A stretch of DNA of 64,000 nt, from NCBI GenBank assembly GCA_964417895.1, contig CAYQJS010000012.1:51929-115928 (forward strand). The letters run 5' to 3'. The stretch comes from CAYQJS01 sp964417895 (GTDB lineage: Bacteria; Chloroflexota; UBA6077; SHYK01). The notes under the pieces are model-generated. The model saw only the letters and a list, made by a program, of their open reading frames with translations. It was not told where the DNA came from and searched no databases. This document shows positions 15,100-23,363 of the stretch, piece after piece; positions within the stretch are counted from its first letter, which is position 1; each line of letters begins with the position of its first letter. Made by a program: the position numbers and the translations under genes.

Positions 15100-17061
15100 G
15101 TGGAGCAAGCGGGTACGCTCGAGGCGCTCCTCAAAGAGGAGCGCGAGTACGCGCCGCCGAGCAATTTCACACAGGCGGCCAACGTGTCTGATCCGACCGT
15201 GTACGAACGCGTCGAGGACGACTTCGAGGCGTTCTGGGCGGAGGCCGCCGACGATCTTGAGTGGTTCAAACGTTGGGACCGGGTGCTGGAGTGGAACGCG
15301 CCGTGGGCCAAGTGGTTCGTGGGAGGCGAGCTGAACGTCGCCTACAACTGCGTGGACAGACACGCCGCGTCGTGGCGAAAGACCAAGGCGGCCATCATCT
15401 GGGAGGGCGAGCGCGGCGAAGAGCGGGTCCTCACCTACTACGACCTCTACCGAGAGGTGAATCGGGCGGCCGCCGCCCTTCGCTCGCTGGGCGTGCGCAA
15501 AGGCGACCGGGTGGCGATCTATATGCCCATGATTCCCGAGCTTCCCATCGCAATGCTCGCCTGCGCCCGCCTCGGCGCCCCGCATTCGGTCGTCTTCGGC
15601 GGGTTCAGCCCCGAGTCGCTGCGCGACCGCATCAATGACTGCGAGGCGAAGCTCGTCATAACGGCCGACGCCGGCTACCGCCGAGGCGGAGTTGTGCCGC
15701 TGAAGGACAACGTGGACGCCTCGTTGGACGGCGCCGCGTCCGTGGAGCACGTGATGGTCGTGCGGCACGTGGGCGAAAGCGTCCGCCAGGTCAACATGGC
15801 CTATGGCCGCGACCTCTGGTGGCATGAGCTCTTGGCGCACCACGAGGGCGCCGTCGTCGAGCCGGAACGCGTCGACGCCGAGCACCCGCTCTTCATCCTC
15901 CACACCTCGGGCACGACGGGAAAACCCAAGGGCGTGCTGCACACAACTGGCGGCTATCTGACGGGCACGATGCGCACGACAAAATGGATTTTCGACCTGA
16001 AAGACGATGATGTGTTCTGGTGCACCGCCGACATCGGCTGGGTCACCGGGCACAGCTACATTGTGTACGGGCCGCTGGCCAATGGCGCCAGCGTCGTCAT
16101 GTACGAGGGCACGCCCGACTACCCTGATCGCGACCGCTTCTGGCGCATCGTCGCCAAGTACGGCGTCACGGTGCTGTACACGGCGCCGACGGCCATCCGA
16201 ACGTTCATGCGCTGGGGGACGGAGTTTCCCGAGCGGCATGATCTCTCGAGCTTGCGGCTGCTGGGGACGGTGGGCGAATGCATCAATCCGGACGCCTGGG
16301 TGTGGTATCGCGATCACATCGGCGGGGGGCGGTGCCCGGTGGTGGATACCTGGTGGCAGACCGAGACGGGGATGATCCTCATCACGCCGCTACCGGGGAT
16401 CACGACGCTGAAGCCGGGCTCGGCGACCCTCCCGTTCCCGGGCGTCGAGGCGGACGTGGTGGACGAGCAGGGGAACAGCGTCGGCCTCGGCCGGGGCGGC
16501 TATCTCGTCCTGCGTCGCCCCTGGCCCGCCATGATGCGCACCATCTGGGGCGATCCCGACCGCTATGTCGAGACGTACTGGTCGCGCTTCCCTGGCGCCT
16601 ATTTCACGGGTGACGGCGCGCGGCGCGACGACAAAGGCTACTTCTGGCTGATGGGGCGCGTTGACGACGTTCTGAACGTGGCCGGCCACCGCATCGGCAC
16701 GATGGAGGTGGAGAGCGCACTGGTGAGCCATCCCTCGGTGGCCGAGGCGGCGGTGATCGGCATCACCGACGAGATCAAGGGCCAGGCTATCGCCGCGTTC
16801 GTCACGCCCCGGGCGGGGGTCGATCCCAACGACCGGCTGAACGCGGAGCTGCGCCAGCACGTGGCCGAGAAGATCGGCGCGATCGCGCGGCCGGACAAGC
16901 TGTTCTTCACCGGCGAGCTGCCGAAGACCCGAAGCGCAAAAATCATGCGTCGGCTGCTCCGCGACATCGCGGAGGGCCGGGTCCTCGGAGACACGACGAC
17001 ACTTGCGGACCCGACGGTGATGGCGGACATCAAGGAGCGCTACGAGGAGACCGAGGAGTAA
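15100..17061 (+). CDS. acs: Acetyl-CoA synthetase (acetate-CoA ligase)
   Basis: A 653-residue protein, the full family length. It has the acyl-adenylate P-loop TSGTTGKPKGVLHT (residues 269-282), the DTWWQTETGM motif, YFTGDGARRDDKGYFWLMGR with the hinge DDVLNVAGHR, and the C-terminal KTRSAKIMRR in which Lys614 is the catalytic and usually acetylation-controlled residue. It converts acetate, ATP and CoA to acetyl-CoA in the cytoplasm. The GTG at 15100 follows GGGAGG with about 9-nt spacing. A small antitoxin-like gene begins 5 nt after its stop codon. Confidence 0.95.
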   Translation: MEQAGTLEALLKEEREYAPPSNFTQAANVSDPTVYERVEDDFEAFWAEAADDLEWFKRWDRVLEWNAPWAKWFVGGELNVAYNCVDRHAASWRKTKAAIIWEGERGEERVLTYYDLYREVNRAAAALRSLGVRKGDRVAIYMPMIPELPIAMLACARLGAPHSVVFGGFSPESLRDRINDCEAKLVITADAGYRRGGVVPLKDNVDASLDGAASVEHVMVVRHVGESVRQVNMAYGRDLWWHELLAHHEGAVVEPERVDAEHPLFILHTSGTTGKPKGVLHTTGGYLTGTMRTTKWIFDLKDDDVFWCTADIGWVTGHSYIVYGPLANGASVVMYEGTPDYPDRDRFWRIVAKYGVTVLYTAPTAIRTFMRWGTEFPERHDLSSLRLLGTVGECINPDAWVWYRDHIGGGRCPVVDTWWQTETGMILITPLPGITTLKPGSATLPFPGVEADVVDEQGNSVGLGRGGYLVLRRPWPAMMRTIWGDPDRYVETYWSRFPGAYFTGDGARRDDKGYFWLMGRVDDVLNVAGHRIGTMEVESALVSHPSVAEAAVIGITDEIKGQAIAAFVTPRAGVDPNDRLNAELRQHVAEKIGAIARPDKLFFTGELPKTRSAKIMRRLLRDIAEGRVLGDTTTLADPTVMADIKERYEETEE

Positions 17062-17066
17062 GGCCA

Positions 17067-17306
17067 GTGGAAAGGCGAACCAAGAAGATTCTCGACGCCG
17101 CGCTTGCTCTGCCGGAGCCGGAGCGTGCGGAGCTGGTAGAGGTCCTCGCTACAACACTGGAGGAGGATATCTACCACATGGAAATGCACCCCGACTGGGG
17201 TCCGGAGCTCGAGAGGCGGCTGCGGAACTATCGCGAAGGAATAACGAAGGGGATTCCGTGGGAGCAAGTGAAAGAAGAAAGCAAGAAGTGGGTGACTGAC
17301 GATTGA
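17067..17306 (+). CDS. Addiction-module component (antitoxin-like)
   Basis: A 79-residue protein beginning MERRTKKILDAALALPEPER and continuing AELVEVLATTLEE, the pattern of the addiction-module antitoxin family often found with RelE/ParE toxins. The C-terminal half is charged and ends with WEQVKEESKKWV. It starts with GTG 5 nt after acs. The toxin frame directly downstream is broken, which would leave this gene as an orphan antitoxin, possibly kept because it is translated together with acs. Confidence 0.7.
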   Translation: MERRTKKILDAALALPEPERAELVEVLATTLEEDIYHMEMHPDWGPELERRLRNYREGITKGIPWEQVKEESKKWVTDD

Positions 17307-17573
17307 TCTCGTTATCGACCCGGACGCGATGCGCGATGGTATACGCGGCGCAACCAGGCTCTTGCTGCTGATTTCAGGCGGGACGTCGAACGAGCATTCC
17401 AGCTCATTGCTGACACACCCGTGGCATGGCCTCCAAGCGAGCCAGGTTTTCGGCATTTCATACTTCAACGTTTCCCCTATTCGGTGATCTACTCTATTGA
17501 GACCGACCATGTGTACGTCGTGGCAATCGCGCACGCCAGTCGGCGGCCCGGCTACTGGCTCGACCGGCTCTGA
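17296..17573 (+). pseudogene. RelE/ParE-type toxin with a frameshift
   Basis: The sequence after the antitoxin encodes a recognisable ParE-like toxin in two frames. Frame one reads IDLVIDPDAMRD up to about 17337. The adjoining frame reads RWYTRRNQALAADFRRDVE and later FRHFILQRFPYSVIYSIE and VAIAHASRRPGYWLDRL, ending with TGA at 17571. The second frame has no start codon and the first runs into nonsense, so no complete product can be made as sequenced. The join is in the GCGATGCGCGATGG stretch at 17326-17339, which is internally repetitive and slip-prone. It could also be a sequencing error. Confidence 0.65.
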
Positions 17574-17587
17574 CCAGGAGGAAGTGC

Positions 17588-18781
17588 ATGGCGCGTAGGT
17601 ACCGAATCATCTCCGGAGACTCGCATCTCGAAGTCGATTCCAAATACTGGATCGACCGCGTCCCGGCCGAGCACCGCGACCGGGCACCGCGGCTCGTGCG
17701 CGTGCCGGACGGCGGCGACGCCTGGCTCGTCGAGGGGGTGCCGCTGCGCCGCAATTCGTCCGACATCTATGGCGGCAAAGGGCGCGACGTCTGGCAGCCC
17801 TTCGGGCAGCGCTACGAGGACACACCGGGCACTGGGCCGGGCGAGCAGCGCATCAAAGAACAAGACATGGATGGGGTTGACGCCGAGGTGCTCTTCCCGG
17901 GACAGCAGGCCGGGCCGCGCCTCTGGCGCGCCATCGCCGATGACGATGCCTACCGCGCAGTCGTCCGAGCGTATAACGACTGGCTGGCCGAGGACTATTG
18001 CTCCGTGGACCGCGACCGGCTCATCGGCGTGGGCGTGTTGCCCTGGAGCGGTGGGGACGACGCCATCGCCGAGATGGAGCATTGCGCGAAGGTCGGCCTG
18101 AAGACAGTCGCGCTGGGCAGACTTCCCAGCGGCCGAAGCTATCCGACACCGGAAGACGACCGATTCTGGTCGGCCGCCGTGGCCATGCGAATGCCCATCA
18201 CGGTACACGTGGAGTTCAACCGCGACGGCTCGGGGGCTGGGCCGCTGTTTAAGTACCCGCGCGTGCCGAAAGAGCTCGGGGACGCTGTCGGCAACGCGGG
18301 GATCGTTTCACAGCTGGCGAATGCCAAGTTCGCCCGGCTCGGGGCTACGAACGCCGTGCAGCTCATCTTCGCCGGCGTCTTCGATCGCTTCCCGACGCTC
18401 CACATCGATTTCGCCGAGAACCAGATCGGCTGGATCCCCCATTTCCTGGAAATGGCGGACGAACGCTACGATCGGCACTATGCGTGGGCCGAGCGACTGC
18501 TCGGCATGGAGCGGCTAGAGCGCACTCCCAGCGATTACATTCGTGAGCACTGCTACTGGGGCTTCCAGCACGACATGGTGGGTGTAGAGCTGAGGCGCCA
18601 CATGGGCGTGGACCGGCTGATCTGGGCGAGCGATTTCCCCCATCAGGAGTCCGACTGGCCCGACTCGATGCGAGTGCTGGAGCACAACTTCGCGGGAGTC
18701 CCCGAGGCGGAAAGGCACCGTATGGTGTGCGGCAACGCCATCGAGTTCTTCCACCTCGACGCGCTTCCATTCTCCGGGTGA
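17588..18781 (+). CDS. Amidohydrolase-family protein (amidohydrolase 2, ACMSD-like)
   Basis: A 397-residue metal-dependent hydrolase of the amidohydrolase 2 type. RIISGDSHLEV provides the N-terminal metal site (here DSH in place of DxH), PITVHVEF the strand-5-like His, HIDFAENQIGWIP a conserved segment, and LIWASDFPHQESDWP the C-terminal Asp motif. Members decarboxylate or hydrolyse aromatic and related acids. ATG at 17588 follows AGGAGG. The gene stands alone between the toxin remnant and a convergent cupin gene, so the substrate is open. Confidence 0.87.
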   Translation: MARRYRIISGDSHLEVDSKYWIDRVPAEHRDRAPRLVRVPDGGDAWLVEGVPLRRNSSDIYGGKGRDVWQPFGQRYEDTPGTGPGEQRIKEQDMDGVDAEVLFPGQQAGPRLWRAIADDDAYRAVVRAYNDWLAEDYCSVDRDRLIGVGVLPWSGGDDAIAEMEHCAKVGLKTVALGRLPSGRSYPTPEDDRFWSAAVAMRMPITVHVEFNRDGSGAGPLFKYPRVPKELGDAVGNAGIVSQLANAKFARLGATNAVQLIFAGVFDRFPTLHIDFAENQIGWIPHFLEMADERYDRHYAWAERLLGMERLERTPSDYIREHCYWGFQHDMVGVELRRHMGVDRLIWASDFPHQESDWPDSMRVLEHNFAGVPEAERHRMVCGNAIEFFHLDALPFSG

Positions 18782-18836
18782 GTTTCGAGTCAGGCCGCCG
18801 GAGAGCTGAGGGCTACCCTCTCAGGAGGGCAGTCGG

Positions 18837-19286
18837 CTACTCGTAGAAGGCCCCCTCGATGACCACTGGATCCACGTGGAGGTTCTCGGCAGAGTGGCCC
18901 GGCAGCGCGTGCCCGTCCGGAGCGACGCGGGCTGCGTCAAATGTGCTTCTGTTCCCGGCATAGGCGGCGACCCGCAGCAACACAAGCGGTTCGTTGCCAC
19001 AGCTCTCGAACTTGTACAGAGCGCCGCGCGGCAGGAGGATGCCCTCGTTGCGCCCGAGGACAGTGGCTTTGCCCTCCTCGTCGTGGAAACGGGCCTGGCC
19101 CTGGAGAACGACGAAGGTGTGGTCTTGCTCCAGATGCCGGTGGAGCGCGTTCTCGCCACCTTCCGCGTAACACTTGATGCGTACCTGCATCAGATCGGCC
19201 TCGCCGAGGACGGTATCGAGCCGGCCCTCCTTGAGAAGAGGTGTCCGGACCTTGAAGTGCGTGGCCTTCACCGCCGTCGCGACCAT
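18837..19286 (-). CDS. Single-domain cupin protein
   Basis: A 149-residue cupin. CYAEGGENALHRHLEQDHTF with VVLQGQARF is the first cupin motif (two His and a following acidic residue), and GILLPRGALYKFESCG gives the second in modified form with no clear second-motif His. The C-terminal tail, including HSAENLHVDPVVIEGAFYE, is unusual. ATG at 19286 follows GGAGGAG; an in-frame start at 19343 lacks a good ribosome-binding site. It converges with the amidohydrolase, with which it may be functionally linked, but this is only proximity. Confidence 0.75.
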   Translation of the reverse strand: MVATAVKATHFKVRTPLLKEGRLDTVLGEADLMQVRIKCYAEGGENALHRHLEQDHTFVVLQGQARFHDEEGKATVLGRNEGILLPRGALYKFESCGNEPLVLLRVAAYAGNRSTFDAARVAPDGHALPGHSAENLHVDPVVIEGAFYE

Positions 19287-19505
19287 GTTTCGTCTCCTCC
19301 GCTGGTATGTTGAGGCGATGATAGCACGTCCCGTTCGCGGCACGGCCGCACCGCTCTTTGATTTGGTACACTAACTTCGTGGTATTGAGATCGGTGGCCG
19401 CCAATTGGCCGGGATCAGCAGAGCAGTTCGTTAGAAGCTCCTCTTCTTCTCCCCTTCACGTCGCGCTGACCGACCAGTTCCAACTCTGATCTGAGGAGTC
19501 AGCGC

Positions 19506-19856
19506 GTGTATACCGATAAGACTCTGACCTGTCGCGACTGTGGGGCGAGCTTCATCTTCACCACGGGTGAGCAGGAGTTCTATGCCAGCCGAGGCTTGTT
19601 GAACGAACCCGGCCGCTGCCCCGAGTGCCGTGGAGCGCGAAACCGCAACCGGGAGGGCGGCTACGGAGGTCAAGGCGGAGGCGGATTCGACCGCCGAGAA
19701 CGCCAGATGTACCCCGCGACCTGTGCCCAGTGCGGGAAAGCGACACAAGTCCCGTTCGAGCCCCGAAACGATCGGCCCGTCTACTGTTCGGACTGCTACG
19801 AGACGCGGCGACCGGGCGGCGGTTCGTCTGATCGTCGGGGCGGCTCTCGTTGGTAG
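19506..19856 (+). CDS. Double zinc-ribbon protein
   Basis: A 116-residue protein with two Cys4 modules: Cys9/Cys12 with Cys38/Cys41 (LTCRDCGASFIF, GRCPECRGARN) and Cys73/Cys76 with Cys94/Cys97 (ATCAQCGKATQVPF, VYCSDCYETRR). A Gly/Arg-rich linker lies between them and the tail is also Gly/Arg-rich, a composition common in RNA-binding proteins. The GTG at 19506 has TGAGGAG upstream. Its end overlaps the DEAD-box helicase gene by 7 nt, suggesting co-translation and a joint role in RNA handling. Confidence 0.8.
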   Translation: MYTDKTLTCRDCGASFIFTTGEQEFYASRGLLNEPGRCPECRGARNRNREGGYGGQGGGGFDRRERQMYPATCAQCGKATQVPFEPRNDRPVYCSDCYETRRPGGGSSDRRGGSRW

Positions 19857-21145
19857 CCGGGCTGCTCCCGTTTGACCAGCTAGGCCTCCAGCGTACCCCA
19901 GCCGCCTTCCTCGCTCGCATGGGCATCACAGTCCCCACGCCAATCCAGGCCGATGCGATTCCTGCTCTGCTTCAGGGCCGAGACGTGGTTGGGCAGGCCC
20001 GGACCGGATCGGGAAAAACGCTGGCGTTCGCGCTGCCGATGGTGGACCGATGCGACGCTGGCGTTCGAGACGTGCAGGCACTTGTGCTGGTTCCGACTCG
20101 CGAGCTTGCGATCCAGGTTGCGGGCGTGATCGTGGATCTGGGTACTCGTGTCGGGCTCCGAGTGTCGTTGCTCTACGGAGGCAGGTCGTTGCTCCCCGAG
20201 CGCCAAGCTCTCAAGAGCGGTACTCACGTCATCGTCGGTACCCCCGGCCGCACGCTCGACCATCTCAAAGGAGGATCCCTCGTACTCGGCAGGCTTCGCA
20301 TCCTCGTACTGGACGAGGCCGACGAGATGTTGGACCGCGGCTTCGCCCCGGACGTCGAGCGGATCATCGCCCACGCCCCGACGGTGCGCCAGACGGCCCT
20401 CTTCTCGGCGACCATTCCGGACTGGGTCACGTCCACGGCCGCCAAGCACCTGCGACAGCCAGTGATGGTGCGCGCCGACGCTGAGCTCGAGGCCCCACCT
20501 GAGATCGAGCATGTCGTCTACGAGATGGAAGCGGCCGCGAAGCTCGACATCCTCACCGGGCTGCTCGACCGGCGGGCTGGCACATCCGTGCTCGTATTCG
20601 GACGCACAAAGCATGGGGTGAAAAAACTTGCGCGCCAGCTTGTCCAGAAGGGATACCCCGTCGCGGCACTCCAGGGAAATCTTAGCCAGGGGGCACGCGA
20701 GCGAGCCCTGGCTGACTTCCGTTCAGGCGAGACCCCTATTCTCTGTGCGACTAACGTGGCCGCGCGCGGACTCGACGTCGAAGGCATCGGCCAGGTCATC
20801 AACTACGAGCTGCCAGAGTCGGCTGAATTGTTCACCCATCGCGTAGGTCGAACGGGTCGCATGGGGCGGAAGGGCGAGGCGATCACGCTCGTGACGCCGG
20901 AGGATGGCCCGAAGCTGCGGGAGATCGAACGTAAGATTGGCCGCTTCTTGCCACGCAGTGGCCCTTCCTTGGTGCCCATCCTGCCCATTCGCAACGCCAC
21001 GCCCCGTGCCGCCGTTCGACCTGCTCCGGACTCGCAGGATAGCTCCACGCCCGGTCGGCACACGAGACATTTGGCGCGTCGCGGAAGGCGCAGAGAACGC
21101 CCCGCAGCTTTCGGTGCCCCAAAGGTCCCCCGCCCAACCGGATAA
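19850..21145 (+). CDS. DEAD-box RNA helicase
   Basis: A 431-residue protein with the DEAD-box motifs in order: FDQLGL and TPIQADAIP (Q motif), ARTGSGKT (motif I, residues 50-57), PTREL (Ia), GTPGR (Ib), VLDEADEML (II), SATI (III), then VLVFGRTKHGVKKLA, TNVAARGLDVEGIGQVINYE (V) and HRVGRTGRMGRKG (VI). It unwinds RNA, probably in ribosome assembly or mRNA turnover. The basic C-terminal tail after residue 365 is low in complexity. The first codon is probably TTG 19850, inside the end of the zinc-ribbon gene; no ATG precedes the Q motif closely. Confidence 0.93.
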   Translation: MVAGLLPFDQLGLQRTPAAFLARMGITVPTPIQADAIPALLQGRDVVGQARTGSGKTLAFALPMVDRCDAGVRDVQALVLVPTRELAIQVAGVIVDLGTRVGLRVSLLYGGRSLLPERQALKSGTHVIVGTPGRTLDHLKGGSLVLGRLRILVLDEADEMLDRGFAPDVERIIAHAPTVRQTALFSATIPDWVTSTAAKHLRQPVMVRADAELEAPPEIEHVVYEMEAAAKLDILTGLLDRRAGTSVLVFGRTKHGVKKLARQLVQKGYPVAALQGNLSQGARERALADFRSGETPILCATNVAARGLDVEGIGQVINYELPESAELFTHRVGRTGRMGRKGEAITLVTPEDGPKLREIERKIGRFLPRSGPSLVPILPIRNATPRAAVRPAPDSQDSSTPGRHTRHLARRGRRRERPAAFGAPKVPRPTG

Positions 21146-21198
21146 TGGTCTAGCTGCTGAATCCCTGGACAGTACGGCGCGCACACGCCGAATGAGTC

Positions 21199-22479
21199 TC
21201 AGAACGGGGTGACGCCCCGTTTCCCTTGCAGCGACCAAGAAGAGGCATCGGTCACGTCGACGTCGATCAGGCGACCGGCGAGAGCATCGTCGGACTCGAA
21301 GAAGAGCAGCTTGTTGTGGCGCGTCCGGCCGTACCACTTGCCCTTGCGTGTCCCTTCCACGAGGATCTGCTGTCGGGTGCCGATCAGCTCGCGGTTGGTC
21401 TCCGCGGCGATCTGGGCTTGGAGGCGCTCGACCTCGTGGAGCCGGTGCCTCTTCTCCTCGTGAGGAACGTCGTCCTCCCACAGCCTGGCTGAGGCGGTGC
21501 CGGGGCGCGGCGAATACATCGCCACGTGAACCACGTCGAATCGGACTCGCTCCAGCAGGGAGAGCGTGCTGGCGAACTGGGCCTCGGTCTCGCCGCAGAA
21601 CCCCACGATGATGTCGGTCGAGAGCCCGAGGTGCGGGATCACCGCTCGCATCTCCTCGATGAGCCGCTCGTACGACTCGACCCCGTAGCCTCGCGCCATG
21701 CGGCGAAGCACCGTGTCGTCGCCCGCCTGGATGGGCAGGTTCACGTCCTCGCAGACTTTTGGCAGGCGCGCCACCGCCTCCATCAGCTCCCGATCGAAAT
21801 CGACGGGGTAAGAAGTAAGGAAACGGATGCGCTCCAGGCCTTCGACCTCGCTGACGTCGGCGCAGAGCTGGCCGAGTGTCGTGCCGATGTCACGGCCATA
21901 GCGGTCCACGATCTGCCCCAGCAGCACGACTTCCTTCGTGCCGCGGCGCGCCAGGGCCTGCACCTCGCGCCTGATCTCCGCGGGGCGACGACTCCGCTCG
22001 GCGCCGCGACGAAACGGGATGACGCAGTAGGTGCACCGGCGGTCACATCCCTGGCTCACCGTGATCGGCTGCGAGATGCCGTGGACGCGCTCGGCGTCCT
22101 CCGGGTCGAGGCGATAGCGCTCGTCGAGGTCGAGGAAATCGGCCACCTGGTCGCTGATCGGCAGGTCGATCTTGGGGGAAAGATAGCGGTCGACGAACGG
22201 GTACTGCCGGGCCAGAGCGCCAGTATCGTCCTCCACCATGCAGCCGGCCAGGGCGACGCGCAAGCCGGGGCGCTGCCGCTTCAGGCGGCGGATCTGCTCC
22301 AGCTCGTTGTGCACCTTCGTCTGGGCCGCTTGCCGCACCACGCAGCTGTACAGAACGACCGCGTCGGCGTCGTCCAGCCGCTTGACGGGCTCCGCACCGT
22401 ACTGCTCCAGCTCGTCGCTCATGCGGCGAGCGTCCGCAGTATTCATCTGGCAGCCGATGGACCAGACGTAGTAGCGCAA
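21199..22479 (-). CDS. miaB: tRNA-2-methylthio-N6-dimethylallyladenosine synthase
   Basis: About 426 residues with the three methylthiotransferase domains. The N-terminal UPF0004 domain starts YVWSIGCQMNTADARRM and contains two further Cys in YSCVVRQAA and AGCMVED. The radical-SAM core has QGCDRRCTYCVIPFRRG (CxxxCxxC). The C-terminal TRAM domain includes ILVEGTRKGKWYGRT. The enzyme adds a methylthio group to A37 of tRNAs. The open frame extends to an ATG at 22542, but that lies beyond the likely promoter at 22510-22529, so I prefer TTG 22479, which has GAGGG upstream and matches the family start. Confidence 0.9.
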   Translation of the reverse strand: MRYYVWSIGCQMNTADARRMSDELEQYGAEPVKRLDDADAVVLYSCVVRQAAQTKVHNELEQIRRLKRQRPGLRVALAGCMVEDDTGALARQYPFVDRYLSPKIDLPISDQVADFLDLDERYRLDPEDAERVHGISQPITVSQGCDRRCTYCVIPFRRGAERSRRPAEIRREVQALARRGTKEVVLLGQIVDRYGRDIGTTLGQLCADVSEVEGLERIRFLTSYPVDFDRELMEAVARLPKVCEDVNLPIQAGDDTVLRRMARGYGVESYERLIEEMRAVIPHLGLSTDIIVGFCGETEAQFASTLSLLERVRFDVVHVAMYSPRPGTASARLWEDDVPHEEKRHRLHEVERLQAQIAAETNRELIGTRQQILVEGTRKGKWYGRTRHNKLLFFESDDALAGRLIDVDVTDASSWSLQGKRGVTPF

Positions 22480-22509
22480 GACGATCGCCCTCGCGAGGAT
22501 CTCAGAGGA

Positions 22510-22529
22510 ATTATACGAGGGTGTATAAT
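22510..22529. promoter_or_regulatory. Palindromic operator with TATAAT on both strands
   Basis: ATTATACGAGGGTGTATAAT has perfect 7-bp arms (22510-22516 and 22523-22529) around GAGGGT. Each arm includes a consensus -10 box (TATAAT): rightward at 22524-22529 for the RHH/VapC pair and leftward at 22510-22515 for miaB. It stands out as AT-rich in a GC-rich region. A ribbon-helix-helix dimer is the obvious candidate binder, giving autoregulation of the toxin-antitoxin pair and possibly control of miaB. Confidence 0.6.
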
Positions 22530-22550
22530 CAGTGGGGAGCATACACCAGG

Positions 22551-22826
22551 ATGACTGGCATGATCCGCGTGCAGGTTTATCTGAACGACGACGAAGACAG
22601 TTGGCTGGAGGAGCGCGCTCGCCAGCTGGGCACGACCAAGTCGGCGCTCATTCGCGAGGGGATCCGGATGCTGCAGGACCGGCGCGTGCCCCCGGATCAG
22701 GACCCCTTGCTCGAGTTGATCGCAATGGCGGACTACGACCCTACGGGACCCACTGACGTCTCCGAGCGACACGACTGGTATCTGGCGGAGGCTGAGCTGG
22801 AGCGCTGGCATCGCTCAGACGAATGA
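22551..22826 (+). CDS. Ribbon-helix-helix (CopG/VapB-type) antitoxin
   Basis: About 91 residues. MIRVQVYLNDDEDSWLEERA followed by QLGTTKSALIREGIRMLQD forms a ribbon-helix-helix DNA-binding domain (a beta strand and two helices). The C-terminal part is acidic and ends with WYLAEAELERWHRSDE, the likely toxin-binding tail. The next gene is a PIN-domain toxin starting in an ATGA overlap. ATG at 22551 and 22560 are both possible; GTG at 22521 is excluded because it lies within the -10 palindrome. Confidence 0.82.
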   Translation: MTGMIRVQVYLNDDEDSWLEERARQLGTTKSALIREGIRMLQDRRVPPDQDPLLELIAMADYDPTGPTDVSERHDWYLAEAELERWHRSDE

Positions 22827-23287
22827 GGGCTGCCGCCAGGAGCGCCCTGTTTGGGCTCGCCCGCCTACCGGTTTTCGTGGACACCACCGCCTGGTACGCG
22901 GTGCGTGTGCGCGAGGATCGTGCCTTCTCAGCAGCGCGTGATACGCTTCGGCGGCTGACCATCGGCGAGTATCCACTCGCTACGACGAATCTCGTGATCG
23001 GCGAAGCGTACACGTTGCTCCGTGCTCGTCGCGGGTATCAAGCAGCGTGGGGATTTCTTGACGTACTGGAACGGACAACCCGGCTGACTCGTCATTTTCT
23101 CACGCCGGAAGTCGAAACGCAGGCTTACGCCATACTCCGCCAGTATCGCGACCACGACTTCAGCTACGTCGACGCCACCAGCTTCGCCTTCATGCGCTCC
23201 ACGGGCATTACCGACGCGTTCGCGTTTGACGCACACTTCGCGACGGCGGGTTTCACCAGGATCCCGTTAGATCGGCCCGTGGACTGA
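22823..23287 (+). CDS. PIN-domain ribonuclease toxin, VapC type
   Basis: A 154-residue protein with the four acidic residues of a PIN nuclease: Asp20 in VFVDTTAWYA, Glu61 in NLVIGEAYTLL, Asp117 in SYVDATSFAFM and Asp136 in AFAFDAHFATAGF. These hold the metal ions that cut RNA, usually tRNA or rRNA in VapC proteins. Its ATG overlaps the stop codon of the RHH antitoxin (ATGA). Both genes look intact and the pair should form a type II toxin-antitoxin module. The first 15 residues before the PIN strand are unusually basic, so a later start is possible. Confidence 0.85.
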   Translation: MRAAARSALFGLARLPVFVDTTAWYAVRVREDRAFSAARDTLRRLTIGEYPLATTNLVIGEAYTLLRARRGYQAAWGFLDVLERTTRLTRHFLTPEVETQAYAILRQYRDHDFSYVDATSFAFMRSTGITDAFAFDAHFATAGFTRIPLDRPVD

Positions 23288-23363
23288 ACGGTTAGGTGGG
23301 TCGAGCGGTCTCCGCAGTCGCCCGATGGTCGTGTCCACAGAACGCCGCGAATGGGAATTCATC

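Noticed and set aside
14953..16317. 454-codon minus-strand frame opposite acs
   Set aside because: Antisense shadow; acs has complete motifs on the plus strand.
21203..21221. AACGGGG/CCCCGTT hairpin as terminator between the helicase and miaB
   Set aside because: The stem is only 7 bp, lies in the last codons of miaB and is followed by TTCCC and no T run.
22480..22542. ATG at 22542 as the miaB start
   Set aside because: It would place the start codon upstream of the likely -10 palindrome at 22510-22529 and adds residues not seen in the family.
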